Assembly (NCBI GenBank): GCA_017476005.1
Contig: JAFVEM010000032.1
Span: 1-64,000, forward strand
DNA from: Selenomonadaceae bacterium
Lineage (GTDB): Bacteria > Bacillota > Negativicutes > Selenomonadales > Selenomonadaceae
DNA length: 64,000 nt
Direction of reading: 5' to 3'
Position numbers and translations under genes: made by a program. Within the stretch, counting starts at the first letter, position 1. Each line of letters opens with the position of its first letter. Below, in pieces: positions 33,219 to 42,992 of this stretch. Below the pieces are notes generated by a model. It saw only the letters and a program-made list of their open reading frames with translations, was not told the origin of the DNA and searched no databases.

Positions 33219-34085
33219 ATGAACGATAAAATTGATAATAAAAGCCGTAACATGGAGCATTACGGCAACAAAATTAAGCAGTTCCGGGTGCGCGCCGGCA
33301 AGACCGCCGGTGAGCTCGCGGCGGCATTGGATGTCTCCATCAGCACGGTGCGGAATTGGGAGTGCGGCCTGACCCGCCCCGACCCCGATTACCTCTATGC
33401 TATGTTTCCGGCCTTGGGAGTTTCCCCCAATGATTTCTTCGGCATTCAAGGCTTTGGCGGTATCCTCACCGCCGACGAACAGGGACTCATTGACGATTAT
33501 CGCATTTTGGACGAGCATGGGAAAGAGGATGTGCGCGATTTCACCGCCTCCATGAAAGCCAAGGCGTGGCGGCGGAAAGTTGTGCGGATTTACGCCGATT
33601 TGGTGTCCGTCCCGGATTATGGTCGCTTGGCGGCAGCCGGAGCCGGCGAGGATTGGCCGGATTACCCTGAGGAAAACGGAACTATCCTCTACAACGGTTC
33701 CCTGACCAACAGAGCCGACGAGATAATCACCGTCACCGGCCGGAGCATGGAGCCGCAATATATGGACAAAGATAGGGTGCTGGTGGCTTATTGCACCGAA
33801 CTCAAGGTGGGGGATATCGGGATATTCCATGTTCCCGGCTACGGCGGTGTGATTAAGCAGAAGGGACACGACCGGCTCCACTCCCTAAATCCTGAGTTCG
33901 AAGACATTTTCCCCAACGCAGAGGGCGCGAAGCTGGTGGGGCGAATCTTAGGCAAGGTGGAGCAGGACATGATCCCCAGCGTGGAAGAAGCCAGCCTCTA
34001 CATGGATGCCTTGAGCGAAAAACAAGCCCATCCCGATTGGTTCCGGGAAGTGCCGGCGCGTCGCGTCGGACGCAGAGCGGCCTAA
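33219..34085 (+). CDS. XRE-family HTH repressor with S24 (LexA-like) peptidase domain
   Basis: 288 residues from ATG 33219, 7 bp after GGGAGG. Residues 16-70 form an XRE helix-turn-helix (RAGKTAGELAAALDVSISTV). Residues about 130-270 form an S24 domain with catalytic Ser176 in GRSMEP and Lys213 in VIKQKG. A candidate self-cleavage Ala-Gly is in GRLAAAGAGE (about 136-144). It should repress its own promoter and be inactivated by RecA-stimulated self-cleavage. No prophage or SOS target gene is adjacent, so it may be an orphan phage-type repressor. Confidence 0.88.
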   Translation: MNDKIDNKSRNMEHYGNKIKQFRVRAGKTAGELAAALDVSISTVRNWECGLTRPDPDYLYAMFPALGVSPNDFFGIQGFGGILTADEQGLIDDYRILDEHGKEDVRDFTASMKAKAWRRKVVRIYADLVSVPDYGRLAAAGAGEDWPDYPEENGTILYNGSLTNRADEIITVTGRSMEPQYMDKDRVLVAYCTELKVGDIGIFHVPGYGGVIKQKGHDRLHSLNPEFEDIFPNAEGAKLVGRILGKVEQDMIPSVEEASLYMDALSEKQAHPDWFREVPARRVGRRAA

Positions 34086-34266
34086 GGGCGTAAGTATTGG
34101 GGACAAGAAATCAAAAAGCCCATGCGACTATGCCCGACGGATTCGAATTCTAGATCCAACTTATCCTTAAAATATCAGTTATGTGTAACCTCGCGGCGTG
34201 TTTTCCTCCAGCTTCACCTCATGCTCTCAACTGACGAGAAGCCTTCTTTAATCTTTCCTTGGTCGG

Positions 34267-34679
34267 GTGGTATTCCTGCGCCACCCTGCCGCTATGCCGG
34301 ACAATTTGAAGCTAAAGATGCGATTTCCCAACGGCGAGGTCGTCTCCTACGGAGTGCCGGTTATCAAAATACAGGAATACAATTTTGACAAACTGTTTGC
34401 CAAGAATATGTGGCTATTTTTGCCCTACTAAGAAAGCAACGCAAAGCACAAAAGAAGGTAAGAAAAAACATGGAAGGAAAAGTTCTGCCGCTTCCTTCGG
34501 ACAGGTTTATCCGTATTGGCAAAAAGCAAGGTATCGATCAAGGCATTGAACAGGGCAAGGGGCGTCTCGCTAAACTTATCCATACTCTCCTTGTTGCCGA
34601 AAGAACAAACGATATAGCCAGTGCGACTACCAACACAAAGCGCCACAAGGAACTATACCACGAGTATGGTATCGCGTAA
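34267..34679 (+). pseudogene. Rpn/PD-(D/E)XK transposase-like nuclease remnant, copy 1
   Basis: Two frames of one decayed gene. The first (34267-34431) reads VVFLRH, then MRFPNGEVVSYGVPVIKIQE and LFLPY before a stop. The second (34410-34679) resumes at LLRKQRKAQKKVRKNMEGKV and runs to ELYHEYGIA. Comparison with the 49.6-kb copy, which has LPYYLM and later YYLLRKQ, shows that about 60 codons between two similar YYL stretches are lost with a frameshift. The N-terminal catalytic half is gone. Confidence 0.7.
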
Positions 34680-34682
34680 AAC

Positions 34683-34724
34683 AACGCCCCCGACTGCAAC
34701 CCAATTAGGTTCGTCGGGGGCGTT
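34683..34724. terminator. Strong GC hairpin after Rpn remnant
   Basis: AACGCCCCCGAC (34683-34694) pairs perfectly with GTCGGGGGCGTT (34713-34724). The following T tract is weak. Up to 34927 the sequence is AT-rich with no gene I can support. Confidence 0.6.
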
Positions 34725-34927
34725 CGTCTATTCCGATAACATGCTCTACATAGTTATACACATAGTTATACAAGTTCATACCAAACACTCATATACCTAT
34801 CTACTATGAGTAAAATGTCTTGTTGATAGCAGCTATCAACATATAAATATTGTAAAATCTCCCCAATAATATGTCTTTATAAAATCTGAGTTCCTATTCG
34901 TAAAGAAGTTTACTTTTTATGCAGAAG

Positions 34928-35608
34928 TCACTCGTCGTTATCGGTGTCATTTGTGCTTGCTGTGCGCTTTGTGGATTCCATAAATTTTTTCATCTTGTAT
35001 TCATAGTATCTTAAACATCCGTATCTGCCTAAACTCACAGATAGCCACAGCACTACAAGAATATCACAACTATAAGCTACGTAATGTATGTATGGACAAA
35101 TTTCATTAAAATAACTATATACCATATCAGAAAATTTTTTTGTAAAAAACACTAATATAAAAACTAAAATTACAATACCAATAGCACGCAATAAAATGCC
35201 ACAACCAATATCCAAATATACTATCTTATCTGTATTACCAATGTTGCTAAAATTAATAGGCTGGTGTTCTTTACCATTGGCTCTGTGCATTTCCAATGCC
35301 ATTTCAAGAGCATGTTTCCTAACTGCTAATGTATTTAACCTTTTTGACACCACCAGACCAATTATAAAAATAAAAGCACTCATAACAAGTAAAACAAGAA
35401 CCCATGAATCAGCAATGCCTGCAGCATAACCTAAGATACCAATCATCACTGATATAGGGATAGAAACCGTATTGACAGTCAGTATTTCACGTTCTATGTC
35501 CATCATTGTTAAATGATAAAATAATTTCTTATCTTCTGCCATATTCACTTTGCGCATGAACATGTCGTACTCACTAAAGAATTCGTCATTACAAGAATCA
35601 ATGTTCAT
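34928..35608 (-). CDS. Membrane protein of unknown function
   Basis: 226 residues with about four transmembrane helices in two pairs: SIPISVMIGILGYAAGI and VLVLLVMSAFIFIIGLVV near residues 48-88, then GILLRAIGIVILVFILVFF and HYVAYSCDILVVLWLSVSL near 135-200. Soluble N- and C-termini are charged. The gene is AT-rich compared with its surroundings, which hints at recent acquisition. Not recognised. It lies at the outer edge of the glycan locus. Confidence 0.65.
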   Translation of the reverse strand: MNIDSCNDEFFSEYDMFMRKVNMAEDKKLFYHLTMMDIEREILTVNTVSIPISVMIGILGYAAGIADSWVLVLLVMSAFIFIIGLVVSKRLNTLAVRKHALEMALEMHRANGKEHQPINFSNIGNTDKIVYLDIGCGILLRAIGIVILVFILVFFTKKFSDMVYSYFNEICPYIHYVAYSCDILVVLWLSVSLGRYGCLRYYEYKMKKFMESTKRTASTNDTDNDE

Positions 35609-35965
35609 TGTAGCACCGATATATAAAATCGGATTTGTTCACCTCCAATAACATATTGAGACGAATAGCAATTTCACGATGTAAACTGTTTTATTATTTT
35701 AACTCACTGATCAAACTTATTATGTGCCATTTAACATTCGTTCTTCCGTTTTTATTTACTCTTCACCAATTAAGTGAAAGTTATTTCTAACCAAAAGTCA
35801 TTTACATCTTGCCTAACGATGGCATGGCAATATAGTGAAAACGACTTTCACAAATCATAGTAAAACATTAACATTTTGGCAACATCACAGTATAATATAA
35901 TATGAGTTTTATCGTTAAATATAAAATTTGAAAAGACATGAGCTATAGAGAAATACACCTATCCT
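35609..35965. other. AT-rich intergenic region without recognisable gene
   Basis: 357 bp of low GC between two minus-strand genes. I find no open frame with a ribosome site, no tRNA-like fold and no strong hairpin. It may hold the promoter of the membrane protein gene and the untranslated end of the left glycan operon. Confidence 0.5.
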
Positions 35966-36916
35966 TTAGGCCAGCAGCTTATACACCCACCGTTTTCTCG
36001 TCAGCAGCAACCTACATCTCAATCTATCACGTATTAGGCCGCCGTCCTGCGTAAATGCTCGTAAGTCATCTTGCCACTGCTCGGCGTAATTTAATGCCTC
36101 GTCGATGTAACCACATTTAATGCAATTTACGACAAACTTATATATGTTGTAATGTCGTACAATCTGGATAATTGACAGTCTCTCAGGACAGTTTTGCTTG
36201 GCAAAATCCTCTACATATGAAAAGATTCTGGCCACATGGTCATTTTTAGACGGATGATAACTGCTATGGGTTATGGAACCAGTTCTGATTCTATAATAGC
36301 CAATAGCCTCATCGACAAAATGTCCCGGTGATAACATCAGGCAACACATGTACATGGCAAAGTCTTCCCAGAAATGAATTCCCTCATAGAATGTGAGGTT
36401 ATATTTTTCTAGGAAGGCTTTCTTCACCACAAAAACACAAGTCCATATTGGTGTCCTTAACTCGTTGGATTTGTGCATGTAACTTTCTATATAACCATCC
36501 TTTTGAAACTTCCTATCGAACCCATCTCGAATAACACCATCTTGCCACGTCTTAGCATCACCAAATAACACGTCAGTGGTTTCATGGCAATTTATATACT
36601 CGCTCATGGCAGCAAAGAAGTTACTGTCAAGGAAATCGTCACCATCAAGAAATATCACATATTCGCCGTTTGCTTTATCAAGGCCATAATTTCTGGCATG
36701 TGGTAAACCGCCGTTTTTTATGGTGAATATCATACATTTTTTCTCATTGGACTCTATTTTTTTCAGTATATCCAACGTGTTATCCGTGGAGCCATCGTTG
36801 ATTACTATAATCTCTACATCGTTAAAGGTCTGCTCCATTACTGAGCGCACCGCTTTTTCGATATATGGAGCCACATTGTACGCCGGGATTACTACCGAAA
36901 ATTTCGGCATGGGCAT
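35966..36916 (-). CDS. Family 2 glycosyltransferase (end of left glycan operon)
   Basis: 316 residues from ATG 36916, behind AAGGTGGT. GT-A fold: FSVVIPAYNVAPYIEKAVRS at the start, VINDGSTDN near residue 40 and the metal-binding LDGDDFLD near 90. It resembles the 39995 gene, including the C-terminal (M/L)(K/R)CRLLLT motif, so these two are paralogues. It adds a single sugar from a nucleotide donor; donor unknown. Confidence 0.87.
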   Translation of the reverse strand: MPMPKFSVVIPAYNVAPYIEKAVRSVMEQTFNDVEIIVINDGSTDNTLDILKKIESNEKKCMIFTIKNGGLPHARNYGLDKANGEYVIFLDGDDFLDSNFFAAMSEYINCHETTDVLFGDAKTWQDGVIRDGFDRKFQKDGYIESYMHKSNELRTPIWTCVFVVKKAFLEKYNLTFYEGIHFWEDFAMYMCCLMLSPGHFVDEAIGYYRIRTGSITHSSYHPSKNDHVARIFSYVEDFAKQNCPERLSIIQIVRHYNIYKFVVNCIKCGYIDEALNYAEQWQDDLRAFTQDGGLIRDRLRCRLLLTRKRWVYKLLA

Positions 36917-37028
36917 GTTTACCACCTTCTAATTATTATCAACGCCACATTTTAATATTCAACCTGAGTTATTATTGGCTCAACGAAACAAATGGTGTTA
37001 TTTTAGTTTGATGGAATTTTATTCAGTC

Positions 37029-38027
37029 TTACTTCCCTTTAATTTTGCGTACAAGATATTGCCGATAAAGTTTTGCCGCAGAAAGAAAATGCCGCTCATG
37101 CCACGCCTCTTCAGCTTGTATCCTATAAGCAGGTGAAATCTTACCGTCAAAATTACAGCCGTTATGGATGAAATCAATATGTTTGTAGTTTTTGTTATTC
37201 ATCATAATGGCGGCGGTGGCCACATTACTTCCACTAATGTTTGGTATTTGTGGGTGTCCTAAACATATCAAATAGTCGGCACGCGACAGTATAATGGTGT
37301 CAACGAGAACCTCTTTGCCAAGAAGATACATATGATCATCGCGTGGGTATGGACGCAACTTATATGCATTCACTTTATTTGGCGTGCGAAAATAATTTGG
37401 GTAGTAAAGTAATTTATCACCAAACTCTGCTTTTAACATATCCACATAGTCAGATTGTTCAGTAGCTAAATAAATCTTATCTACCGGGTAGATACTCATC
37501 ATGTAATATATACGCTCCAAAATTTGTTCGCATGTTGGTGGATGAGCGTGTCCCGTTGCAATAGACATCTCCCATCCACGGAGGTGGACTCCCAATATTC
37601 TCTTTGACAATAAATTCTCACGCACATATGCATTGACAGCTTCCATAATATATCTTTTGGGCTTAATCACTTGTTTCATTATCTCAACAAATTGCTCGTT
37701 GTTGGGCGACATACACAAATCAAATATAAAGCCATGGAATTTGCCATCGGACATGACATAGTTACCCTTGTCGTATATGTCCTCTAAGGGGGGGCAGTCG
37801 TCAACAAGCGGATGGAAATAATATTCCCATGAGTTCCTTGTTCCCAAGATACTATGGTCTTCGTTATATAGGGTAACATGTCTTTCCATATCAACTATCG
37901 GTATCAAACCTTTAGCCTGAGCTACACATACATGACCAAGAACATGAAAGACATTGGAGAAAAAACCCGCACCTACTCCATCTCTATAAATGATGTAATA
38001 CTTTTTCGGCTCCACTGCTATCACCAT
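37029..38027 (-). CDS. NodZ/FUT8-like fucosyltransferase
   Basis: 332 residues from ATG 38027; the frame stays open to 38081 but a promoter-like TATAAT and a palindrome lie there. GVHLRGWEMS near residue 150 corresponds to the HxRGxD-like nucleotide-sugar motif of the O-fucosyl/alpha-1,6-fucosyltransferase superfamily, and DKIYLATEQSDYVDML near 195 and SRADYLICLGHP near 250 fit the C-terminal donor-binding half. No ribosome site is clear, so the start is uncertain. It probably transfers fucose or a related sugar in the surface glycan. Confidence 0.7.
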   Translation of the reverse strand: MVIAVEPKKYYIIYRDGVGAGFFSNVFHVLGHVCVAQAKGLIPIVDMERHVTLYNEDHSILGTRNSWEYYFHPLVDDCPPLEDIYDKGNYVMSDGKFHGFIFDLCMSPNNEQFVEIMKQVIKPKRYIMEAVNAYVRENLLSKRILGVHLRGWEMSIATGHAHPPTCEQILERIYYMMSIYPVDKIYLATEQSDYVDMLKAEFGDKLLYYPNYFRTPNKVNAYKLRPYPRDDHMYLLGKEVLVDTIILSRADYLICLGHPQIPNISGSNVATAAIMMNNKNYKHIDFIHNGCNFDGKISPAYRIQAEEAWHERHFLSAAKLYRQYLVRKIKGK

Positions 38028-38045
38028 CAGAAAAAATGTACTGAG

Positions 38046-38070
38046 TGTCAATGACATTGACAACATTATA
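38046..38070 (-). promoter_or_regulatory. -10 box with adjacent 17-bp palindrome upstream of the NodZ-like gene
   Basis: Minus-strand TATAAT at 38070-38065 is followed directly by the perfect palindrome TGTCAATG-T-CATTGACA (38062-38046), which would cover the start of transcription. A -35 box at good spacing is not evident. Confidence 0.35.
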
Positions 38071-38157
38071 CAACAATTCATCCATCGCCCATCAATGATC
38101 GAAAGCCTATATTTTTTAGGTGTGACACCACTATCTTGAGTAGAAGGAGATAACCAA

Positions 38158-38949
38158 CTACTTTGTACCGTAAATATGTTTTAGGACATTGGTTATTTTT
38201 GATTTATACACAACCTCGTGCTGGTCATAATCAGCAGCTTTTTCAAGCATGATATACAATATAATAATATTGTACATTTCTTTTAACTTGTCGGCGTCAC
38301 AAAAATCATTTAACTGGCATCTTGACTCTACAGCAGCATAATAACGGTTAATGCCACTCATGCCGAGAAATTGGTAATTATTGGATAACAAAATATCCTC
38401 CCATGCATCCCATGAAGGAATATCGGTATTGGGCAAGGTAGATTCCATACAAATAATCCATGGACGGTATTTTTCAAAATCCATACCCTGCAAAACCTGC
38501 TTTTCATAGTTTTCAACGTCAATCTTCAGAAAGTGTACAGGCTGCGCCTGGGGAACGTACTCAGCAAAAACACGCTCCAAAGTGGTTATTGGAACCTCAC
38601 GATGCGACGCCGGTTCATCATGATGTGAAGCCGCCTCATTGTCATAATTGGCATCAAAGCTAGCACCCGCACCACTGCCATATAGTTTAAGCTTGCCGGG
38701 TTTGTTGCCAATACCCACTTCCAGATTGATGTCCCCAGGACGATCTTCATTAAGGCGTTCAATGTAATCATGCTGTGGCTCAATATTGATTCCATGACCA
38801 CCTCGGTCAGAGAAAAATTTGGTTACAGATATAATCACCGGGTCATTGGCTCCCACATCAACATAGTAGATGGGGTCTGCCACATTCTCTAACAAATGAT
38901 AAAGTATAATATCCTCGCATTCCTGAGCAAAACTGACAAGCGTTTTCAT
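38158..38949 (-). CDS. FkbM family methyltransferase (left arm)
   Basis: 263 residues from ATG 38949 (GAGGT 8 bp upstream; the ATG at 38955 is too close). SAM-binding start YYVDVGANDP near residue 28, EPQHDYIERL near 58, and the FkbM-type VHFLKIDVENYEKQVLQGMD near 140. It would methylate a hydroxyl of the glycan. An FkbM gene also closes the right arm of the locus, though that protein has a different N-terminal half. Confidence 0.88.
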   Translation of the reverse strand: MKTLVSFAQECEDIILYHLLENVADPIYYVDVGANDPVIISVTKFFSDRGGHGINIEPQHDYIERLNEDRPGDINLEVGIGNKPGKLKLYGSGAGASFDANYDNEAASHHDEPASHREVPITTLERVFAEYVPQAQPVHFLKIDVENYEKQVLQGMDFEKYRPWIICMESTLPNTDIPSWDAWEDILLSNNYQFLGMSGINRYYAAVESRCQLNDFCDADKLKEMYNIIILYIMLEKAADYDQHEVVYKSKITNVLKHIYGTK

Positions 38950-39080
38950 TATCATCTACCTCGCTTACATTTACAGTTCAAACCTCAGCCATACACTCAC
39001 ACGTCTGTGCTTTCCGTGTTAGGCTAGTGAAACCATTTCTTAGGTGTCATTACTATAAATATTAAATGCTGCAATCATTA

Positions 39081-39968
39081 TTATAACACTATCCATCCAT
39101 CATCCACCAATGAGCGAAAGCCTATATCGTTCAGAGGTGTGACCACTATCTTGTTTTCGTGTTGGTTAAGATGTGCACCCCAATAGCTGAATGAGCTATT
39201 GGCTATGATGTTATGTTTACATCTACTCATCAGCATCATGTCTAGGTAACTGTTTTTCCTCTCATTTCCAGTTACAAAAAACTTATTTTTTAGAAAGGAG
39301 AACTCCTGTTTTATATATGATTCATCATCGGAAAATATGTAAAAAAACGGATTTTCTACTTTGGTTTCCAATATATTTATTGCCTTATGGTAGTATTGCA
39401 TACCGATACATTCAAATGCCGTACCCACATAATCGCCACGCCTTACATGAACAGCCACAGACTCAGTTTTTTCCATATCCGCGATGAGTCCTTGCAACTT
39501 ATGATTGGTTTTGTATCTAAAAACAAATTCTTGTCGAAGAAGATGATTTACTGGTGCAAACAGGCTCGGATATTGCCAGTACCCGTCGAAGTATATATCT
39601 TCAGAATCTGATATAGATTTCATTTTCTCTTGAATATCAATAAGTGGCCAATCAACAGAGCAAAATACATTTGGCGTGATCTGTACATTGTGTCTCGTAA
39701 TGAGTAAGTATAGTTTATAGATTGTATTGAGTATCTTTCTTTTCTTTGGTCTAATTCCAGTCAATCTTGTTATATCATCATCGTTTGCTTCCCTTACATG
39801 TATCCCAAATACCCTTTCCAGTTCATATCCCCAATGCGAGTCATCACGCCTAAAAGGCGTAATATCTGCATATATATGTGCATGAGGGAACAATGTCTCC
39901 AGTAGTCTATAAAAGGCATATTGATACATCTGATTACCCAGACCAGCCATGAACTTTACAATAAACAT
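39081..39968 (-). CDS. GT11 family alpha-1,2-fucosyltransferase-like protein (left arm)
   Basis: 295 residues from ATG 39968, 7 bp after AGGTG; a TTG at 39998 is an alternative. GT11 marks: MAGLGNQMYQYAFYR at the start, AVHVRRGDYVG near residue 165, and HNIIANSSFSYWGAHL near 250. It transfers fucose from GDP-fucose. A paralogue in the right arm has the same three motifs. It is preceded by the GT2 gene on the same strand. Confidence 0.93.
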   Translation of the reverse strand: MFIVKFMAGLGNQMYQYAFYRLLETLFPHAHIYADITPFRRDDSHWGYELERVFGIHVREANDDDITRLTGIRPKKRKILNTIYKLYLLITRHNVQITPNVFCSVDWPLIDIQEKMKSISDSEDIYFDGYWQYPSLFAPVNHLLRQEFVFRYKTNHKLQGLIADMEKTESVAVHVRRGDYVGTAFECIGMQYYHKAINILETKVENPFFYIFSDDESYIKQEFSFLKNKFFVTGNERKNSYLDMMLMSRCKHNIIANSSFSYWGAHLNQHENKIVVTPLNDIGFRSLVDDGWIVL

Positions 39969-39994
39969 ATAGAAACACCTATTGTCGTAATTTA

Positions 39995-40942
39995 TCAAAT
40001 GAAAAGACTATACAGCCGCGATTTTTCTGTCAGCAACAACCTACACTTCATCCTATCGCCAAACTTGCCGCCGTTATGTGTAAACTCGCTCAAATACTCG
40101 CGCCAACGATTTATATAAACATTTGCTTCCTCTCTGTAGCCGTGTTTTACACAGTTGCGTATAAAACGATAAACAGCATAGTCTCTCATTTTACAAAAAG
40201 CCGTCCAAGCCGCCGGACGATATTTTTTTACTCGCTCGCCAATGCGCTCGAAGATTAAGGGTTGCCCTTCCCAATCGGTGGGATGCCACTTTTTGCCCGT
40301 AGCTGAATCTTGCCGCCGCATATAATAGGACAGAACCTCAGGCACACAGTGGGCCGCAGTCAAACACAGGAGTTCGATGAAAAAGCCGGTGTCCTCGGAT
40401 ATTTTTACCCCTACTTCAAAACGTAAATTGTTTTCGACAAGTAGTTGCCTTTCTATCAACATAGCACTGATGTGGAAAGTCAGCCGCAACTCTCCAGTTT
40501 TATACAAAAAATTTTCTAGGTAGCCTTCGGTATTATGGGTGGGGCCGACTAACGCCTTGTGACCGTCGGCAAAAATTTCTTCGGTACGGGCATAAACAAA
40601 ACTCGGTTTATCCTGTCGGGTAATTCGTTCGTACAATTTCTGCAAGATGTTCTCATCCCACAAATCGTCACCGTCGAGAAAACTCACATATTCCCCCGTG
40701 GCCTTGCTGAGCCCAGCGTTTCGCGCCGCCGATACACCCTGATTGTCTTGGCGAAAATATTTGATGCGTTTGTCTTGCTCGCCTTTAGCTTTTACTATTG
40801 CGGCAGTAGCATCATGAGAGCCGTCGTCAATAATGATTAGTTCTAGTTTAGCGTAAGTTTGCCTTAGCACCGAGTCGATAGATTGAGCTACATATTCGGC
40901 CACATTATAGGCCGGCATAATCACTGAAATTTTTCCTGCCAC
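39995..40942 (-). CDS. Family 2 glycosyltransferase (left arm)
   Basis: 315 residues from GTG 40942, about 11 bp after GGAGG. ISVIMPAYNVAEYVAQSIDS, IIDDGSHDAT and SFLDGDDLWD give the GT-A core within the first 100 residues. The C-terminus FGDRMKCRLLLTEKSRLYSL parallels that of the 35966 gene, so the two left-arm enzymes come from one duplication. The CgeB-like gene ends 4 bp upstream. Confidence 0.92.
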   Translation of the reverse strand: MAGKISVIMPAYNVAEYVAQSIDSVLRQTYAKLELIIIDDGSHDATAAIVKAKGEQDKRIKYFRQDNQGVSAARNAGLSKATGEYVSFLDGDDLWDENILQKLYERITRQDKPSFVYARTEEIFADGHKALVGPTHNTEGYLENFLYKTGELRLTFHISAMLIERQLLVENNLRFEVGVKISEDTGFFIELLCLTAAHCVPEVLSYYMRRQDSATGKKWHPTDWEGQPLIFERIGERVKKYRPAAWTAFCKMRDYAVYRFIRNCVKHGYREEANVYINRWREYLSEFTHNGGKFGDRMKCRLLLTEKSRLYSLFI

Positions 40943-40946
40943 GCTC

Positions 40947-41963
40947 TTATCTTTCCTCCTGTGCCAACCCCAAAACTTGCCGCAAACACGCCTTCATGCT
41001 ACGTCGTTCCCAAATGCGTTCCTTGCCACGTTGGGCAATTTTCTCCCGTTCCTCGGCGTGAGCTAGGTAATAAGCAATTTTTTCCACTGCCTCAGTGTCG
41101 TCATGAAATACGACCACGTCTTCGCCCGGGTGAATAATGTCGTAGTCCTCTCTGGCATCCAGTAATTCAATGCTACCGGTGGCCATTATCTCGAAGGTGC
41201 GAGGATTTACTCCCTTGTTTTTTTCGTCATGGATATTTAAGCAAATTTGGGTTTGCGCGTATATCGTAGCAATTTCCTGAGGCGACAGCGAACCATTCAC
41301 CATGTAAGAAAACAGATGAGGATAGCGATGCCGCGACTGCCACTCTTTCCAAAAATGAAAGGGTCGGAAAAACGGGCCATAGACCTTAAACCGCCAATTA
41401 TTTTCCTGCGCCGCTTTTGCGACAGTCTCCAAGATGACCAAACGCCTTTTGTAAGGTGCGCCGACAAAAACAACGTCCAATGTCTTTTCGTGGGGGGCAT
41501 AACTATATGTATACGCATCATTGTAGCCAACGGGGCAGTAATTGGCATTAACGCCGTGAGCTAACAAATAGGCTGCACTAGCGCGGTCATAGGTAAAATT
41601 GGTGGCATGGCGCAGGGTAGCATCACAGTTAATACCCACGATACTGTCTATGAACCAAGTTATTTTTTTGATTGACGGATTTAATTCTGCCATTGCCCAT
41701 TGGTCAAAACCAAAATTTATGCCGAGGATAATGTCAGGCGAATATTCCTTAGCTTTGGCTATAGCCGAGCGGTAATGCTTTGAGTCACAGGAGCGTGTAA
41801 GGCGTGGGAAAAAAGTTTCCACCAATTTTTTTTGCAAGTAGGGATGAGTGTTCTCGTAGGGATCGACATAGGCCATGGCGTATTCCAATCCCAATGACTG
41901 CAAGGTGTTTTCCATTTGCAATATCTTGGCGTTGCGTGTGGCCGTAAGACAAAAAACTTTCAT
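40947..41963 (-). CDS. CgeB-like glycosyltransferase (left arm)
   Basis: 338 residues from ATG 41963, which overlaps the GT9 stop as ATGA; GGGGGA lies upstream. The N-terminal half has PDIILGINFGFDQW and the C-terminal half the CgeB/Glyco_trans_1_2 signature CLNIHDEKNKGVNPRTFEIM followed by ATGSIELLD. GT-B fold, donor unknown. Its right-arm counterpart at 54975 shares the NPRTF(E/D)IMATGS motif and the HFWK, SPEE/QEIA segments. Confidence 0.85.
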   Translation of the reverse strand: MKVFCLTATRNAKILQMENTLQSLGLEYAMAYVDPYENTHPYLQKKLVETFFPRLTRSCDSKHYRSAIAKAKEYSPDIILGINFGFDQWAMAELNPSIKKITWFIDSIVGINCDATLRHATNFTYDRASAAYLLAHGVNANYCPVGYNDAYTYSYAPHEKTLDVVFVGAPYKRRLVILETVAKAAQENNWRFKVYGPFFRPFHFWKEWQSRHRYPHLFSYMVNGSLSPQEIATIYAQTQICLNIHDEKNKGVNPRTFEIMATGSIELLDAREDYDIIHPGEDVVVFHDDTEAVEKIAYYLAHAEEREKIAQRGKERIWERRSMKACLRQVLGLAQEER

Positions 41964-42958
41964 GAGGCATCCCCCAACATTGCCTGCACCGCCGCGAACA
42001 TTTCCGCTACCCTCATTTGCTTCATACACTGTGGGTCTGTGCAACGGGAACCGCGATAACCATCGCAGGGACTGCAGGTAAGGGGCGTTACCACGCGGCG
42101 ACAATTCTGGCGAGGTGCCCATCTTTCCGGGTCGCCGTAACCGTATAAAATTACGCAGGGAGTTGCTGTGGCGGCGGCAATATGCGCCGGCATACTGCAA
42201 GAGTTTACGAGCAACTGCGCTCCCTTGATAAGCTCGCCTACTTGTCGTAAGGTCAGCCTACCCCAAAGATTGATAACCGCTTCGTTATCCCAAGTAAAGT
42301 CAAGTTCACCACCGCCGAAAATAACCGTTTTTAAGCCATACCGAGCATATATTTGTCGATACAGTTCGTTCCAGCGGTCGAGCGGCCAATTTTTGAGGAA
42401 AAAGGCGGTAACGGGGGAAGAAGCCACATAGTTTGCACCCTTTTGATAGCCATTTTCCTCCAGTTTAGCTTGCAAGTCTCTTTTTTCTTGTTGGGTAGCC
42501 GCGACAATGAACGGTTTTTCCAGATTTTCCTTCGGAATAGAAAATCCCAAGGCTTTCTCTGCAATTTCGGCCAACACATAAGGCTCATAAATATGATCCA
42601 TGCGTTCCTGCCAAGGAATTTTTTTTGTCAACCAAAAGCCCCGTTTATGGGTTATGCCCACTCTCTTTTTAACACCGGCCAAGGCCGCCGCCATTGCCGG
42701 GCGATAGGTTAAATCGAGAAAGATAGCCGTGTCCGTCCCCCAAAGTTTGCGCCATAGTTTCAGGAAACCGTCCCGTTTTTTATTGTAGCAGAATACCTCA
42801 TCAATAAATGGCAACCCCTCCACCAAATCCCTAGCATTGTCGAAGATCATGAGGGTTATGTGGCAATCCGGCAAGCGTTTTTTTATCTCCGCCAACACGG
42901 GAGTAGCCAAAAGAACATCGCCGATGCCGCCCTGTTTGGCCACGAAGATTTTCTGCAT
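41960..42958 (-). CDS. GT9 (heptosyltransferase-like) glycosyltransferase 2
   Basis: 332 residues, ribosome site GGGGGGAG. KQGGIGDVLLATPVLAEIKK at the start and NSCSMPAHIAAATATPCVIL near residue 255 define the GT9 fold; a Cys cluster (CSPCDGY, C, C) follows, common in this family. Such enzymes add heptose or related sugars to LPS inner core. It is translationally coupled to the downstream CgeB-like gene. Confidence 0.92.
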   Translation of the reverse strand: MQKIFVAKQGGIGDVLLATPVLAEIKKRLPDCHITLMIFDNARDLVEGLPFIDEVFCYNKKRDGFLKLWRKLWGTDTAIFLDLTYRPAMAAALAGVKKRVGITHKRGFWLTKKIPWQERMDHIYEPYVLAEIAEKALGFSIPKENLEKPFIVAATQQEKRDLQAKLEENGYQKGANYVASSPVTAFFLKNWPLDRWNELYRQIYARYGLKTVIFGGGELDFTWDNEAVINLWGRLTLRQVGELIKGAQLLVNSCSMPAHIAAATATPCVILYGYGDPERWAPRQNCRRVVTPLTCSPCDGYRGSRCTDPQCMKQMRVAEMFAAVQAMLGDAS

Positions 42959-42992
42959 TGTTTGGCTCCCCCCTCGGCGCTAATTTACGCTA

